This document shows, piece after piece, positions 1 to 8,310 of a DNA stretch of 64,000 bases. Positions within the stretch are counted from its first letter, which is position 1, and each line of letters opens with the position of its first letter. Both the position numbers and the translations under genes were made by a program. The stretch spans positions 1 through 64,000 of the forward strand of contig NZ_MRBK01000010.1 in NCBI RefSeq assembly GCF_001969815.1, read 5' to 3'. The notes beneath the pieces are model-generated. The model ran no database searches, had not been told where the DNA came from, and was given only the letters and a program-made list of their open reading frames with translations. The stretch comes from Bacillus swezeyi. Lineage in GTDB: Bacteria > Bacillota > Bacilli > Bacillales > Bacillaceae.

Positions 1-181
1 AATTTACACTTTTCTTCACCTATAAAAACACAATTGGAAATGAATTAGGATATCAAATATTTGGATTTATAGTCATAATCATGTATTAAAATAAATAAAA
101 AAAGTTCAATAACCGTCTATGAAATTGAAAAAAACAGCAATTGATCTAATAGTCCCGCATTTTTTAAGTTGAATTCTGAGA

Positions 182-211
182 TTTTTGTAAAATTCGTTTT
201 TCCTCTATAAT
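182..211 (+). promoter_or_regulatory. Putative promoter of the 2-hydroxyacid dehydrogenase gene
   Basis: A perfect TATAAT at 206-211 lies 34 bases before the start codon. TTGTAA at 185-190 (15-base spacer) or TTTTTG at 182-187 (18-base spacer) could be the -35. The -35 is imperfect, so this is tentative. The preceding 180 bases are very A+T-rich and hold no gene that I can support. Confidence 0.45.
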
Positions 212-245
212 GGCAGTAGATCGTATTTACGGAAGGAGAATGCAG

Positions 246-1217
246 ATGAAGCCGTTTGTATACGTAACCAAACCGATCCCGAAAGAAATTGAAGAGCTTC
301 TTGCCGAACATTGCACATATGAAATCTGGCCGTCGCGCGAGCGTATCCCCAGGGAGACTCTGCTTCAAAAAATCAGGGAGGCGGAAGGCCTTTTAACATC
401 CGGAACAAAAATTGACCATGAATTATTATGCAATGCGCCAAAATTAAAAATCGTCAGCAACAATTCTGTAGGCTATGACAATTTTGATATTGACGCGATG
501 AAAGAGAAATCTGTCATCGGCACACATACCCCTTATATCCTTGATGATACAGTCGCAGACCTCGCCTTTGGACTGATTCTTTCTTCAGCGCGCCGAATCG
601 CCGAGCTGGATCGCTACGTCCGTGATGGCAAATGGACCAAGTCCGAGGATGATGAAACGTTGTTTGGAAGCGATGTCCATCATCAGACGCTCGGCATCAT
701 CGGAATGGGACGGATTGGCGAACAGGTCGCCAAACGGGCTGCATTCGGCTTTGACATGGAGGTTCTTTATTACAGCCGCAGCCGCAAACCGGATGCCGAG
801 GAGAAAACGGGCGCCATATATACAGATTTCAATCAACTTTTAGAACGCTCAGATTTCATCGTCCTGATCACGCCGCTGACAGACGAAACATACCATCTCA
901 TTGGAGAACGCGAACTTAAGCAAATGAAAAGGTCCGCTATCTTCATTAATATCTCCCGCGGGCAAACCGTTGACGAAAAAGCTTTGATCAAAGCGCTGCA
1001 AGAGGGATGGATCAAAGGCGCGGGGCTTGATGTATTTGAAAAAGAGCCGATTACCGGGGACAATCCGCTCGTAAGCTTTCCCAATGTGACGCTCGTTCCC
1101 CACATAGGCTCATCTACCCTCGTCACCCATATCAACATGCTGGAATGCGCCGCCAAAAACCTGATTGACGGTCTGAAAGGCAGACAGCCGAAAAATATCG
1201 TGAAGGAATTGAAATAG
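246..1217 (+). CDS. yvcT: D-isomer specific 2-hydroxyacid dehydrogenase (glyoxylate/hydroxypyruvate reductase type)
   Basis: NAD(P)-dependent cytosolic enzyme of 323 residues, probably reducing glyoxylate, hydroxypyruvate or a 2-keto sugar acid. The Rossmann motif GMGRIG and the family catalytic set are visible: Arg in NISRG, Glu in FEKEP and His in PHIGSS. The ATG at 246 is chosen because GGAAGGAG sits just upstream. An in-frame ATG 36 bases earlier lacks a ribosome site and overlaps the promoter. The gene is next to the psd module, as yvcT is in B. subtilis, which supports the name. The exact substrate cannot be read from sequence. Confidence 0.85.
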   Translation: MKPFVYVTKPIPKEIEELLAEHCTYEIWPSRERIPRETLLQKIREAEGLLTSGTKIDHELLCNAPKLKIVSNNSVGYDNFDIDAMKEKSVIGTHTPYILDDTVADLAFGLILSSARRIAELDRYVRDGKWTKSEDDETLFGSDVHHQTLGIIGMGRIGEQVAKRAAFGFDMEVLYYSRSRKPDAEEKTGAIYTDFNQLLERSDFIVLITPLTDETYHLIGERELKQMKRSAIFINISRGQTVDEKALIKALQEGWIKGAGLDVFEKEPITGDNPLVSFPNVTLVPHIGSSTLVTHINMLECAAKNLIDGLKGRQPKNIVKELK

Positions 1218-1235
1218 CCATTAGAAACTTTCGCT

Positions 1236-1835
1236 CTATGCCCGAAATGTTTTGCCAAGTTCACTTCCTAATCCAAAATAATGTCTGAAATTATAAATTA
1301 AAGGACTCCATTTTTCAGGATCAATATGGTTTTCCCCCTTGATGATCCGCTCATGTGCATGAACGTGCAGCACCTTTGTTTCAATGACGGCGAAGAATGG
1401 GGAATGTTCAGGAATGCGAATATTTGCGGCTTCCGCTTCGACTTGAATCGGACATTCAGTGATCCTGTCGGGATTTACCGAATGTGAAGCGGCCGGCGTT
1501 AAACCGCTTGCCGCAAATTTTTCTTTAAGATATTTGAAGCCGAGCCGCTTTTTTTCTTCAGGGACAGGCTGCTTGCCAGTGAAGGAAGCCAGTTTTTCTA
1601 CATGTCTCCATAAAGAAGGATCAGGCACATTAATGACGCATTGTTTTTGCCTCTGCATGTTTTCAAACGCTTTTCCTCCGGTGCTGACTCCAAGCACGAT
1701 GCAGTCTCCGAGCGCCCAGGAAGATGACAGCGGGCTGAGGTTTGTGGAACCATCTTCATTGAGCGTACTGAGCAAAATGACAGGCGTCCCGTAATATAAA
1801 ATACTTGGCTGAATGTCTTTGATTTTTTGATTCAT
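1236..1835 (-). CDS. Flavin reductase-like FMN-binding split-barrel protein
   Basis: A 199-residue cytosolic protein resembling the flavin reductase-like domain family. The N-terminal half carries the family pattern: a beta-rich segment with NLSPLSSSWALGD, then a stretch ending in KQCVINVP. Such proteins bind FMN and act as flavin reductases or oxidise small ketones or esters. Its substrate is unknown. The start ATG at 1835 follows AAGGAAGG. It converges on the dehydrogenase gene with only 18 bases between the stops and is divergent from the ArsR-type regulator at 1923, which could control it. Confidence 0.65.
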   Translation of the reverse strand: MNQKIKDIQPSILYYGTPVILLSTLNEDGSTNLSPLSSSWALGDCIVLGVSTGGKAFENMQRQKQCVINVPDPSLWRHVEKLASFTGKQPVPEEKKRLGFKYLKEKFAASGLTPAASHSVNPDRITECPIQVEAEAANIRIPEHSPFFAVIETKVLHVHAHERIIKGENHIDPEKWSPLIYNFRHYFGLGSELGKTFRA

Positions 1836-1922
1836 CTCTATCCCTTCCTTTCATGATTTCATTGTAAATCATCAATATTTCAATTATCATCGAAGTATCG
1901 ATTACATTTTGGAGGAAACGAG

Positions 1923-2630
1923 ATGAATGCCAATCCGAATATTGCCGAAGTTGCCAAGCTTGTCAGTGATCCTTCACGGGCAGCCATTTTAACCGCATTG
2001 CTCGATGACCGCTTTTATACAGCGACTGAGCTTGCCGGCTGTGCAGGAATCAAACAGCAGACAGCCAGCTTCCACCTTGCCAAATTGGCGGATGCGAATA
2101 TGCTGATCAGCCAGAAACAAGGCCGGCATCGCTATTACCGTCTAAAAGATTCAAACATTGCGCAAGCGCTGGAGAGCCTGCTGAACATGGCGCCGCCCGC
2201 CGAAATTCGGTCCTTCCGGCAGTCCGCTGAGGATAAAGCGATCAGAAAAGCACGGACATGCTATGATCATCTCGCTGGAACCCTCGGCGTTATGCTGACG
2301 GAGCGTTTGGTGAACATGGAGGTTTTGAAAGGAGAAGAAAAGGACTTCACTGTCACTGAAAAAGGCGCCGCATTTTTCAAGGAACTGGGCATCGACATTC
2401 AAAATGTCAAAAGAAAGCGCCGCTCCTTTTGCCATCGCTGTCTCGATTGGAGTGAAAGGCGGCATCATCTTGCCGGCGCTTTAGGTGCCGCATTGCTGGA
2501 CGCTTTCATCCGCATGGACTGGATCAAGCGCCGTCCGCAGACAAGAGCTGTCACCATCACACCTAAAGGTAAGAAGGAACTTGAACGTGTTTTCAATATT
2601 TCTATAGAAAAAGAACTGATTCCGTCTTGA
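1923..2630 (+). CDS. ArsR-family winged-helix transcriptional regulator
   Basis: A 235-residue protein with an N-terminal winged helix of ArsR type: residues about 8-75 with DPSRAAILTALLD, the recognition region KQQTASFHLAKL and a wing HRYYRL. The C-terminal extension of about 150 residues contains CHRCLDWSERRHHLAGALG, making it longer than classic ArsR repressors of about 100 residues. It may respond to a ligand or metal through Cys/His residues. GGAGG lies 8 bases before the ATG. It is divergent from the flavin-reductase-like gene, the most likely target. Autoregulation is inference. Confidence 0.75.
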   Translation: MNANPNIAEVAKLVSDPSRAAILTALLDDRFYTATELAGCAGIKQQTASFHLAKLADANMLISQKQGRHRYYRLKDSNIAQALESLLNMAPPAEIRSFRQSAEDKAIRKARTCYDHLAGTLGVMLTERLVNMEVLKGEEKDFTVTEKGAAFFKELGIDIQNVKRKRRSFCHRCLDWSERRHHLAGALGAALLDAFIRMDWIKRRPQTRAVTITPKGKKELERVFNISIEKELIPS

Positions 2631-2646
2631 ACCAGTTCTTTTTTTA
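2611..2646. terminator. Bidirectional rho-independent terminator
   Basis: The arms AAGAACTG (2611-2618) and CAGTTCTT (2633-2640) flank the stop codon of the ArsR-type gene. T-runs follow on both strands, so the hairpin serves that gene on the plus strand and psdB on the minus strand. Confidence 0.85.
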
Positions 2647-4590
2647 TTAAATATCCATGTTTTTCAAAACGGCCCGTTCATAAACCTTTCTGGTGATCAT
2701 ATAGTAAATGGCCTGGAAGAGAAAATAGACGCCGATGACGATCACTGCACTGAAAAACAGATTGGAGCCGAGCATATTGCTGAGGGCTTTATACGCAAAC
2801 GCGGCATGTATAGTGCCGACGAGAAACGGTATAAAAAACAGAAAGCCCATTTGTTTTCCGAGAATCGCGCGGATTTCCTTTTTTGTGACACCGATTCTTC
2901 TTAACGCAAATACTTGTATTCTCGTATCTTCGATTTCTGTGAAAAGCCGCAAATACATCATGCTTCCTTGCACCGCGAAAAACACAACGCTGACAAACAG
3001 ACCGATAAACAAGGTAAGCGCCGTCGCCTGCTTCATGATTTGATAGCCTGGCGCTCTGACTTGAAAAGAATCTTGGTGTTCTTTCGGCACCATGTTTTCC
3101 AGCTTCTCAGACACCTCGACTTGATGTTCCCAATCGGAAAGCTCGTATCCCAGCACTCTCATTTTTTTGTTGAGAGGAACGCTTTCGGCGGCTTGATCAT
3201 ACGTTTCCTGGTCGACGACAACTAATTTGCTCGCCCTGCCCATACTGAAAAGAACCCCTTTGTTACGGTCTTTGCCCATCATTAAGGTCATCTTCTTTTC
3301 GCCTGCGGTTTGAATCTCCGTCGTCTCTCCAGATTCAAAAAATGTTTGATTGCCGTAAACAAACGGAAAACTGATAAAGGCTTCCCCTTTTTTGAGGTGT
3401 GCGGGTGGAAGGTTCTTTTTCTCGGCTGCATCATTATAGTCTTTTTCTGAGATCATCAACCCTTCATCACCTTTTGTCTTCCATTTCATGCGATCTGATT
3501 TGAATGAAACAGGAATCCCTGTCACATCGACCCGATACTCGACAGCGGCTCCCGCATCTTTCAGCGCATCCTCCACCTCGTCCGGTTTGATAACATGATA
3601 TGCAGACGCATCTTGCTCAACCCAGGAGATGGCCTGCGGAATGCCGGTTTCCCCCTGATTTTTCAGATCGGCGTAGAACATATAGATGACACCAGTCGCA
3701 GTTAAAATGACAGCGGTGATGATCGATGTCAAAAACAGCATCCGCGCATAATCTTTCAGACGAAACATGATATTCGAGCGGGTGATGATGTTCGTTCCTT
3801 TATAAAAACTCGATTTATGCTTATACAGGCTTCGGAAAATCGCCACACTGCTCTGCGTAAAAAAGAAATAGGTCCCGATCAGCACAAGGATCAAAATCGG
3901 AAACACCCGAAAGATCATATCAATGATCCCGGCCGTAGCCGCGAGGGTATAACACCCGGCTAAACAAATGACGGAAAGGACTGTTAGCCATTTCGAATAG
4001 ACAGGCATTCCCTTCGGCTGTTGTGCAGCTTTCAGCAAATCAATGATCTCAAGCTTCCGAATCCGTGCCAATGAAATGATGGTCAGCGTCTGAAACAGGA
4101 TGATAAAGCCGACCGCCGTAATGACAAGGGCTTTCGGAACAATCGTAAACCCAATCGGAGCTTTCACATCCATCAGAGCCGTCATCGCCATGAAGAACAG
4201 TCTGGAAAATAAAAGCCCCACACCGATCCCCGCTGCAATCGAAATGAAAGAGATGATCGTCTGTTCATAATAAATCATTTTCCGCAGCTGAAATTTTGAC
4301 GTCCCAAACATGCTTAACAAACCAAATTCTTTTTTTCTGGCCTGCAGAAAAGCGGAATTCGAATACATAATAAAAAAGATGGAAAAGACGATGATGATCA
4401 CTTCAGCCGCATAAAGGCAGACTTTTACAATTTCACCTCCGTAGATTTTATCCTCTGTTACATCAGGATGGTAAATAAACGAAGAAAAAATAAAAAACAC
4501 GGAAACGGCAAACACGCAGCTTAAAAAATATGCCATGTAGCGCTGGAGGTTGCCTTGAACATTTTTACGGGCGATGACTCTCATGTTCAT
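2647..4590 (-). CDS. psdB: Bce-type ABC transporter permease for peptide-antibiotic resistance
   Basis: The membrane subunit of the PsdAB transporter, 647 residues. It has the BceB/FtsX-type layout: four N-terminal membrane segments, two more pairs in the middle, a hydrophilic extracellular domain of about 200 residues (about 320-520) and a C-terminal group of segments. In B. subtilis this type senses and removes lipid II-binding lantibiotics such as nisin. The start at 4590 is set by GGAGGTGA 8 bases upstream. The gene overlaps psdA by 26 bases, indicating translational coupling. The sensor kinase and regulator lie directly upstream. Confidence 0.9.
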   Translation of the reverse strand: MNMRVIARKNVQGNLQRYMAYFLSCVFAVSVFFIFSSFIYHPDVTEDKIYGGEIVKVCLYAAEVIIIVFSIFFIMYSNSAFLQARKKEFGLLSMFGTSKFQLRKMIYYEQTIISFISIAAGIGVGLLFSRLFFMAMTALMDVKAPIGFTIVPKALVITAVGFIILFQTLTIISLARIRKLEIIDLLKAAQQPKGMPVYSKWLTVLSVICLAGCYTLAATAGIIDMIFRVFPILILVLIGTYFFFTQSSVAIFRSLYKHKSSFYKGTNIITRSNIMFRLKDYARMLFLTSIITAVILTATGVIYMFYADLKNQGETGIPQAISWVEQDASAYHVIKPDEVEDALKDAGAAVEYRVDVTGIPVSFKSDRMKWKTKGDEGLMISEKDYNDAAEKKNLPPAHLKKGEAFISFPFVYGNQTFFESGETTEIQTAGEKKMTLMMGKDRNKGVLFSMGRASKLVVVDQETYDQAAESVPLNKKMRVLGYELSDWEHQVEVSEKLENMVPKEHQDSFQVRAPGYQIMKQATALTLFIGLFVSVVFFAVQGSMMYLRLFTEIEDTRIQVFALRRIGVTKKEIRAILGKQMGFLFFIPFLVGTIHAAFAYKALSNMLGSNLFFSAVIVIGVYFLFQAIYYMITRKVYERAVLKNMDI

Positions 4591-5344
4591 GGAAATCACC
4601 TCCCAATACACTCACCGTGTCGAGGATGCTTTGATAAAAATCCTGGCGGTTTGTCCCTTTGCGAATTTCAGAGAAAAATTTGCCGTCCTTTATGAAAATG
4701 ATCCTTTCACAAAAGCTTGCAGCTGTCGGGTCATGGGTAACCGTTAAAATCGTCGCATTTTTTTCGCGGTTCAGCTTTGTCAACGAATCCATGACTTGTT
4801 TGGCTGATTTTGAATCAAGGTTTCCTGTCGGCTCATCCGCCAAAATCAAGGCCGGCTCATGAATCATCGCGCGGGCACATGCCGCTCTTTGCTGCTGTCC
4901 GCCCGACACTTCGTATGTGCGGTGATTGAGAATATGATCAATTTGGAGTGTTCCGGCCAAATCCATCAGCCTGGATTCCATTTCTTTCTGCCTTACCTTA
5001 TCAAGAGCCAGCGGCAGAAGTATGTTTTCCCGAATCGTTAACGTCTCTAGCAGGTTAAAATCTTGAAAAATGAAACCGAGCTCACGTCTGCGAAATAAAG
5101 CCAGTTTTTGGTCCTTCAGCTTTGCCGGATTCGTTCCGTTAATGATCAAATCACCGTTTGTCGGTTTGTCTATCGTTGCCAGAAGGTTGAGAAGCGTTGT
5201 TTTTCCGCTACCCGAAGGACCCATCACGCCTACAAATTCTCCCTTCTCGACAGATATATTAAAATTGTCCAGCGCCTGATGCGAAAAGCCGCCTTTTTTT
5301 GAAAAATACATTTTTGATAAATGCCTTGTTTCGAGTACGTTCAT
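4565..5344 (-). CDS. psdA: Bce-type ABC transporter ATP-binding protein
   Basis: The 259-residue ATPase of PsdAB. Walker A GPSGSGKTT is at about 42-50, the Q-loop FQDFNLL at about 93, signature VSGGQQQR at about 146 and Walker B LILADEP at about 167-172. The start at 5344 follows AAGGAGAAGG. An 84-base gap separates it from psdS and carries a TNACA-N4-TGTAA type box, so psdAB probably has its own inducible promoter separate from psdRS. The substrate class (lantibiotics and similar cell-wall-active peptides) is known from B. subtilis PsdAB. Confidence 0.92.
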   Translation of the reverse strand: MNVLETRHLSKMYFSKKGGFSHQALDNFNISVEKGEFVGVMGPSGSGKTTLLNLLATIDKPTNGDLIINGTNPAKLKDQKLALFRRRELGFIFQDFNLLETLTIRENILLPLALDKVRQKEMESRLMDLAGTLQIDHILNHRTYEVSGGQQQRAACARAMIHEPALILADEPTGNLDSKSAKQVMDSLTKLNREKNATILTVTHDPTAASFCERIIFIKDGKFFSEIRKGTNRQDFYQSILDTVSVLGGDFHEHESHRP

Positions 5345-5428
5345 TGCTTCCTTCTCCTTTTTTCTTTCATTATAAAAAGGAGTCAACATATCTCCCATCG
5401 AATTTCCTTGCAAATCAGGCGGTTAACC

Positions 5429-5442
5429 TTACAATTTTGTCA
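5429..5442 (-). promoter_or_regulatory. Probable PsdR/BceR-type binding box for psdAB
   Basis: The minus strand reads TGACA-AAAT-TGTAA, matching the TNACA-N4-TGTAA pattern recognised by BceR-like regulators in Bacillus. It overlaps the last codons and stop of psdS, about 85 bases before the psdA start. A TATAAT-like -10 occurs between the box and psdA at about 5367-5372, with a poor -35 as expected for an activator-dependent promoter. Confidence 0.6.
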
Positions 5443-6502
5443 CATTGCCATGGAGAGTGCTGCTTGAAAATGTCACCGTTATGGCCGTTCCTTTTCCGGG
5501 TTCTGAAGCCGCACTCAGCTCATGGCCCAAATGGCGGCAGATTTCTTTCGATAAATAGAGCCCCATTCCTGTCGCTTCCTTTTGTGTCCGGCCGTTTTCC
5601 CCAGTGAAAAAAGGATCAAACACACGTGGAAGGTCATGAGCGGGAATCCCGATGCCGCGGTCAATAATCGAAATAGCAGTCCTGTCTTCCTTTTTCTCTA
5701 CCAAACATTCAATCTCTGCACCCTTATTTTGAGGTGAATATTTTAACGCATTGTAGACGATCTGCTGAAAAACGACTCTCAGCCACTTTTGATCACTGTA
5801 TATGTACACGGAATCGTCCGCTGTCTTGAGCTTTGGAAAGATGCGCCTTTTAATGAATTGTCTTTTCTCTTCGTTGATGATGTCCCTCAGCAATTGAACG
5901 ACATCTATTTTCTCAGCCTTCAAGTCAATGGAAAAATGGTCCAGTCTCGCCATATGAAGCATCATATCTAAACCGTATCGAAATCGTTCATTCTCTTCTT
6001 CTATATCATTGAGCAGTAAACGGATATGCTGGATATCGGACTGTTTTTTTCCATCCTGAATCAAAAGCGAAATAACGGACACAGGCGTTTTCATATGATG
6101 AATCCACTGATTTGTAAAGTGAACATGCTGTTGGCGCTGTCTCGAAAAATGGGCAAGCTTTTCGCGGTATTCTTTATTGATGTCAGAAATAAGCGCTGTC
6201 CACATCTCTTGTTCTTCCGTCTGCGGGCGATAAGCCTTCAATGCTTCTCCAGTTTGCATGGATGAGACATCAGCCTGCTGTTTTTTTAACTGGAGTAGAA
6301 ACGAACGCTGCCTCCCGTAATCAATCGCAAAGCCTGATATGAGAAAGGCAGCCGTCAAGATAAACACATAACAGATATTCGCTCCTGAAATGCCGCCTCC
6401 GCTTTCAAACACACCAAGTGCTGCGGCCGCAACGACAAAGCCTGTGCCCAGCAAAGAAAAAAGAATGAGCCAGGCCCGATCCTGCAAATATGTCTTGATC
6501 AT
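5429..6502 (-). CDS. psdS: Intramembrane-sensing histidine kinase of the Psd system
   Basis: A 357-residue sensor kinase. Two membrane helices (about 10-30 and 41-60) have almost no extracellular loop, as in BceS-like kinases that sense flux through their partner ABC transporter. The H-box WIHHMKTP (His135), an N-box with NALKYSPQNKG and a glycine-rich ATP lid (GIGIP, GMGLYL) follow. The start at 6502 is one base after the psdR stop and 9 bases after GGAAGG. An in-frame ATG 9 bases earlier sits directly on that site and is unlikely. Confidence 0.9.
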   Translation of the reverse strand: MIKTYLQDRAWLILFSLLGTGFVVAAAALGVFESGGGISGANICYVFILTAAFLISGFAIDYGRQRSFLLQLKKQQADVSSMQTGEALKAYRPQTEEQEMWTALISDINKEYREKLAHFSRQRQQHVHFTNQWIHHMKTPVSVISLLIQDGKKQSDIQHIRLLLNDIEEENERFRYGLDMMLHMARLDHFSIDLKAEKIDVVQLLRDIINEEKRQFIKRRIFPKLKTADDSVYIYSDQKWLRVVFQQIVYNALKYSPQNKGAEIECLVEKKEDRTAISIIDRGIGIPAHDLPRVFDPFFTGENGRTQKEATGMGLYLSKEICRHLGHELSAASEPGKGTAITVTFSSSTLHGNVTKL

Positions 6503-6503
6503 C

Positions 6504-7208
6504 CTACTCATCCTTCCAATTGCTTAAAAACCTGTATCCATGTCCCCGGACGGTTGCGATAGCATTCTCAAGCCCCAGCTCCCCAAGCTTCTTACGCAAT
6601 CGGTTCACATTAACGGTCAGTGTATTGTCATCCACAAATTCTATTTCATCCCACAATGCTTCAAGCAGTTCATCCCTAGTGACAATTCGGTCATGCTCCT
6701 TTACAAAGATGAACAGCAGCTGAAACTCTTTTTGCGAAAGGGATATCCGCCTGCCCTGCCATTCCGCTTCAAATTTTTCAGGATAGATATACAGGCCGCC
6801 AAGTTCCATCACCTGCGCTTCTTGATGGACGGCTGCCGAGTATTCTCCGTATGTGCGGCGAAGCGCGCTTTTGATTTTGGCATGTACGACTTCAAGGTGA
6901 AACGGCTTTGTGATATAGTCGTCTCCGCCATGTTCAATCGCCATCACCTGATTCAATTCATCGGTCCGCGCAGAAATAAAAATGATCGGCACATTTGAAA
7001 CGGCCCGGATCTGCCTGCACCAATAAAAGCCGTCAAAATACGGGAGATTGATATCCAATAGAACCAAATCAGCCCCTTTTTCAATAAACTCCTGTTTGAT
7101 CTGGTCATATTTTTCCACCGCATTCACTTCATAGCCGTATTTATGTAAATGATCATACAAGATGGAAGCAATCCGCTCATCATCTTCCACGATTAATATT
7201 TTATACAT
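6504..7208 (-). CDS. psdR: OmpR-family response regulator of the Psd system
   Basis: A 234-residue regulator with an N-terminal receiver domain (acidic pair EDD at 8-10, phospho-acceptor Asp52 in LLDINLP, Lys near 103) and a C-terminal winged helix ending in VRGHGYRF. It is expected to bind the TNACA-N4-TGTAA box ahead of psdA when phosphorylated by PsdS. The ATG at 7208 is preferred over a GTG 9 bases upstream because AAGGGTGA is well spaced for it. A TATAAT on the minus strand (plus 7245-7250) may be the -10 for psdRS. Confidence 0.9.
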   Translation of the reverse strand: MYKILIVEDDERIASILYDHLHKYGYEVNAVEKYDQIKQEFIEKGADLVLLDINLPYFDGFYWCRQIRAVSNVPIIFISARTDELNQVMAIEHGGDDYITKPFHLEVVHAKIKSALRRTYGEYSAAVHQEAQVMELGGLYIYPEKFEAEWQGRRISLSQKEFQLLFIFVKEHDRIVTRDELLEALWDEIEFVDDNTLTVNVNRLRKKLGELGLENAIATVRGHGYRFLSNWKDE

Positions 7209-7332
7209 GTTTGTCACCCTTCATGGAAAAAGTTCGAAAATATGATTATAATAAAAATTGATTTTTGACATGCTGTTGCAAACGATTCAATATGATTATA
7301 GACGATAGATGGAAATACGGCTCATTAAATCC

Positions 7333-7357
7333 CATGAAGACATTTATTTTCTTCATG
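7333..7357. promoter_or_regulatory. Inverted repeat upstream of the secreted RNase gene
   Basis: CATGAAGA (7333-7340) and TCTTCATG (7350-7357) form 8-base perfect arms around a 9-base spacer, 40 bases before the RNase start. A TTGACA at 7265-7270 lies further upstream, with -10 candidates CAATAT (17-base spacer) or TATGAT (20-base spacer). The repeat could be an operator or a 5' leader hairpin; neither is proven. Confidence 0.4.
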
Positions 7358-7396
7358 TTTAAGTTATAAAGTCTTAATTAGAGGAGGACTTTATCC

Positions 7397-7852
7397 GTGA
7401 AAAAACTGTTGACATCGCTCGCGCTGGGAGTCATTCTCACGTTGGGCTTTCTGGCGGGCATCCTGCCTCCAAGTTCGGCTGACGGGCCGCAGACAACAGA
7501 CGGCAGCTCTGTTCAGACAGACAGCATCATCAATACCTTTGAAGGTGTCGCCGACTACATTGTGAAATACGGCAGGCTGCCTGACAACTTTATCACCAAA
7601 GCCGAGGCGGCAAAGTTAGGGTGGGAACCGCAAAAAGGAAACCTGGCCGAAGTCGCGCCGGGGAAAACCATCGGCGGCGATATTTTCAAAAACAGGGAAA
7701 AGCTGCTCCCTGATGCAGAAGGACGGGTATGGAGAGAAGCCGACATCAACTATACATCGGGCTTCCGCGGATCGGACCGGATCGTCTATTCAAACGACCG
7801 GCTGGTCTATAAAACGACAGACCACTATAAAACTTTTACTAGAATGAGATGA
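7397..7852 (+). CDS. Secreted guanyl-preferring ribonuclease (barnase family)
   Basis: A 151-residue precursor with a signal peptide (KK followed by a hydrophobic stretch at 4-22), a short pro-region and a mature domain starting near residue 42. Counting against barnase without gaps, the catalytic residues are all present: Lys68, Glu114, Arg124, Arg128 and His143 correspond to barnase 27, 73, 83, 87 and 102. The enzyme cleaves RNA after guanosine outside the cell. The start is GTG, 6 bases after GAGGAGGAC. The inhibitor gene follows 4 bases after the stop. B. licheniformis is known to make such an enzyme (balifase). B. subtilis lacks one. Confidence 0.96.
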   Translation: MKKLLTSLALGVILTLGFLAGILPPSSADGPQTTDGSSVQTDSIINTFEGVADYIVKYGRLPDNFITKAEAAKLGWEPQKGNLAEVAPGKTIGGDIFKNREKLLPDAEGRVWREADINYTSGFRGSDRIVYSNDRLVYKTTDHYKTFTRMR

Positions 7853-7856
7853 TAGC

Positions 7857-8150
7857 ATGAATAAAGTAATCTTAAACGGAGAATCAATATTAAGCATATC
7901 AGACCTGCACAAAGAGCTGAAAGAACAGCTTGGGCTCCCGGATTATTACGGCGAAAACCTTGATGCGCTATGGGATTGCCTGACGGGCTGGGTGAACATG
8001 CCCTTGGTGATCGAATGGAAACATGTTGAGAAGAGCCGTGTATATTTAGGTGATAAAGCATCTGCTTACTTGCAGCTTTTTCGCGAAGCAGAGGAGGAGC
8101 TGGACGGCTTTCAGTTCAAGACAGATGAGTCATCACAGCAAAATCTATAA
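7857..8150 (+). CDS. Barstar-family ribonuclease inhibitor
   Basis: A 97-residue cytoplasmic inhibitor that protects the producer from its own barnase-type RNase. The binding helix LPDYYGENLDALWDCLTGW is present with Tyr30, Asp36, Trp39 and Asp40, equivalent to barstar Tyr29, Asp35, Trp38 and Asp39. It starts 4 bases after the RNase stop, so the two are probably co-transcribed. The two are genetically adjacent here; from memory, the B. amyloliquefaciens barstar gene is not next to barnase. The C-terminal tail (after about residue 80) is longer and more acidic than in classic barstar. Confidence 0.95.
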   Translation: MNKVILNGESILSISDLHKELKEQLGLPDYYGENLDALWDCLTGWVNMPLVIEWKHVEKSRVYLGDKASAYLQLFREAEEELDGFQFKTDESSQQNL

Positions 8151-8152
8151 AT

Positions 8153-8234
8153 CGGCGGCCGGCCTCTCAGCCGCCGGTTCCTGCAGCAATTGCAGGAACG
8201 AGCGGGCGCTGGAGCAGTACGCCCGCTTATTTTT
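8153..8234 (+). terminator. Triple hairpin and terminator after the barstar gene
   Basis: Three consecutive stem-loops follow the stop: CGGCGGC/GCCGCCG (8153-8176), TTCCTGCA/TGCAGGAA (8178-8198) and AGCGGGCG/CGCCCGCT (8201-8227). The third is followed by TATTTTT, giving the actual terminator. Confidence 0.75.
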
Positions 8235-8310
8235 GCGGAATTCGGACAGGCTCTTTGGCGCCCCCCTGCTTTCGATAAAGCTTGCGGCAGATCGCTCGGA
8301 ATCCGCTGAT

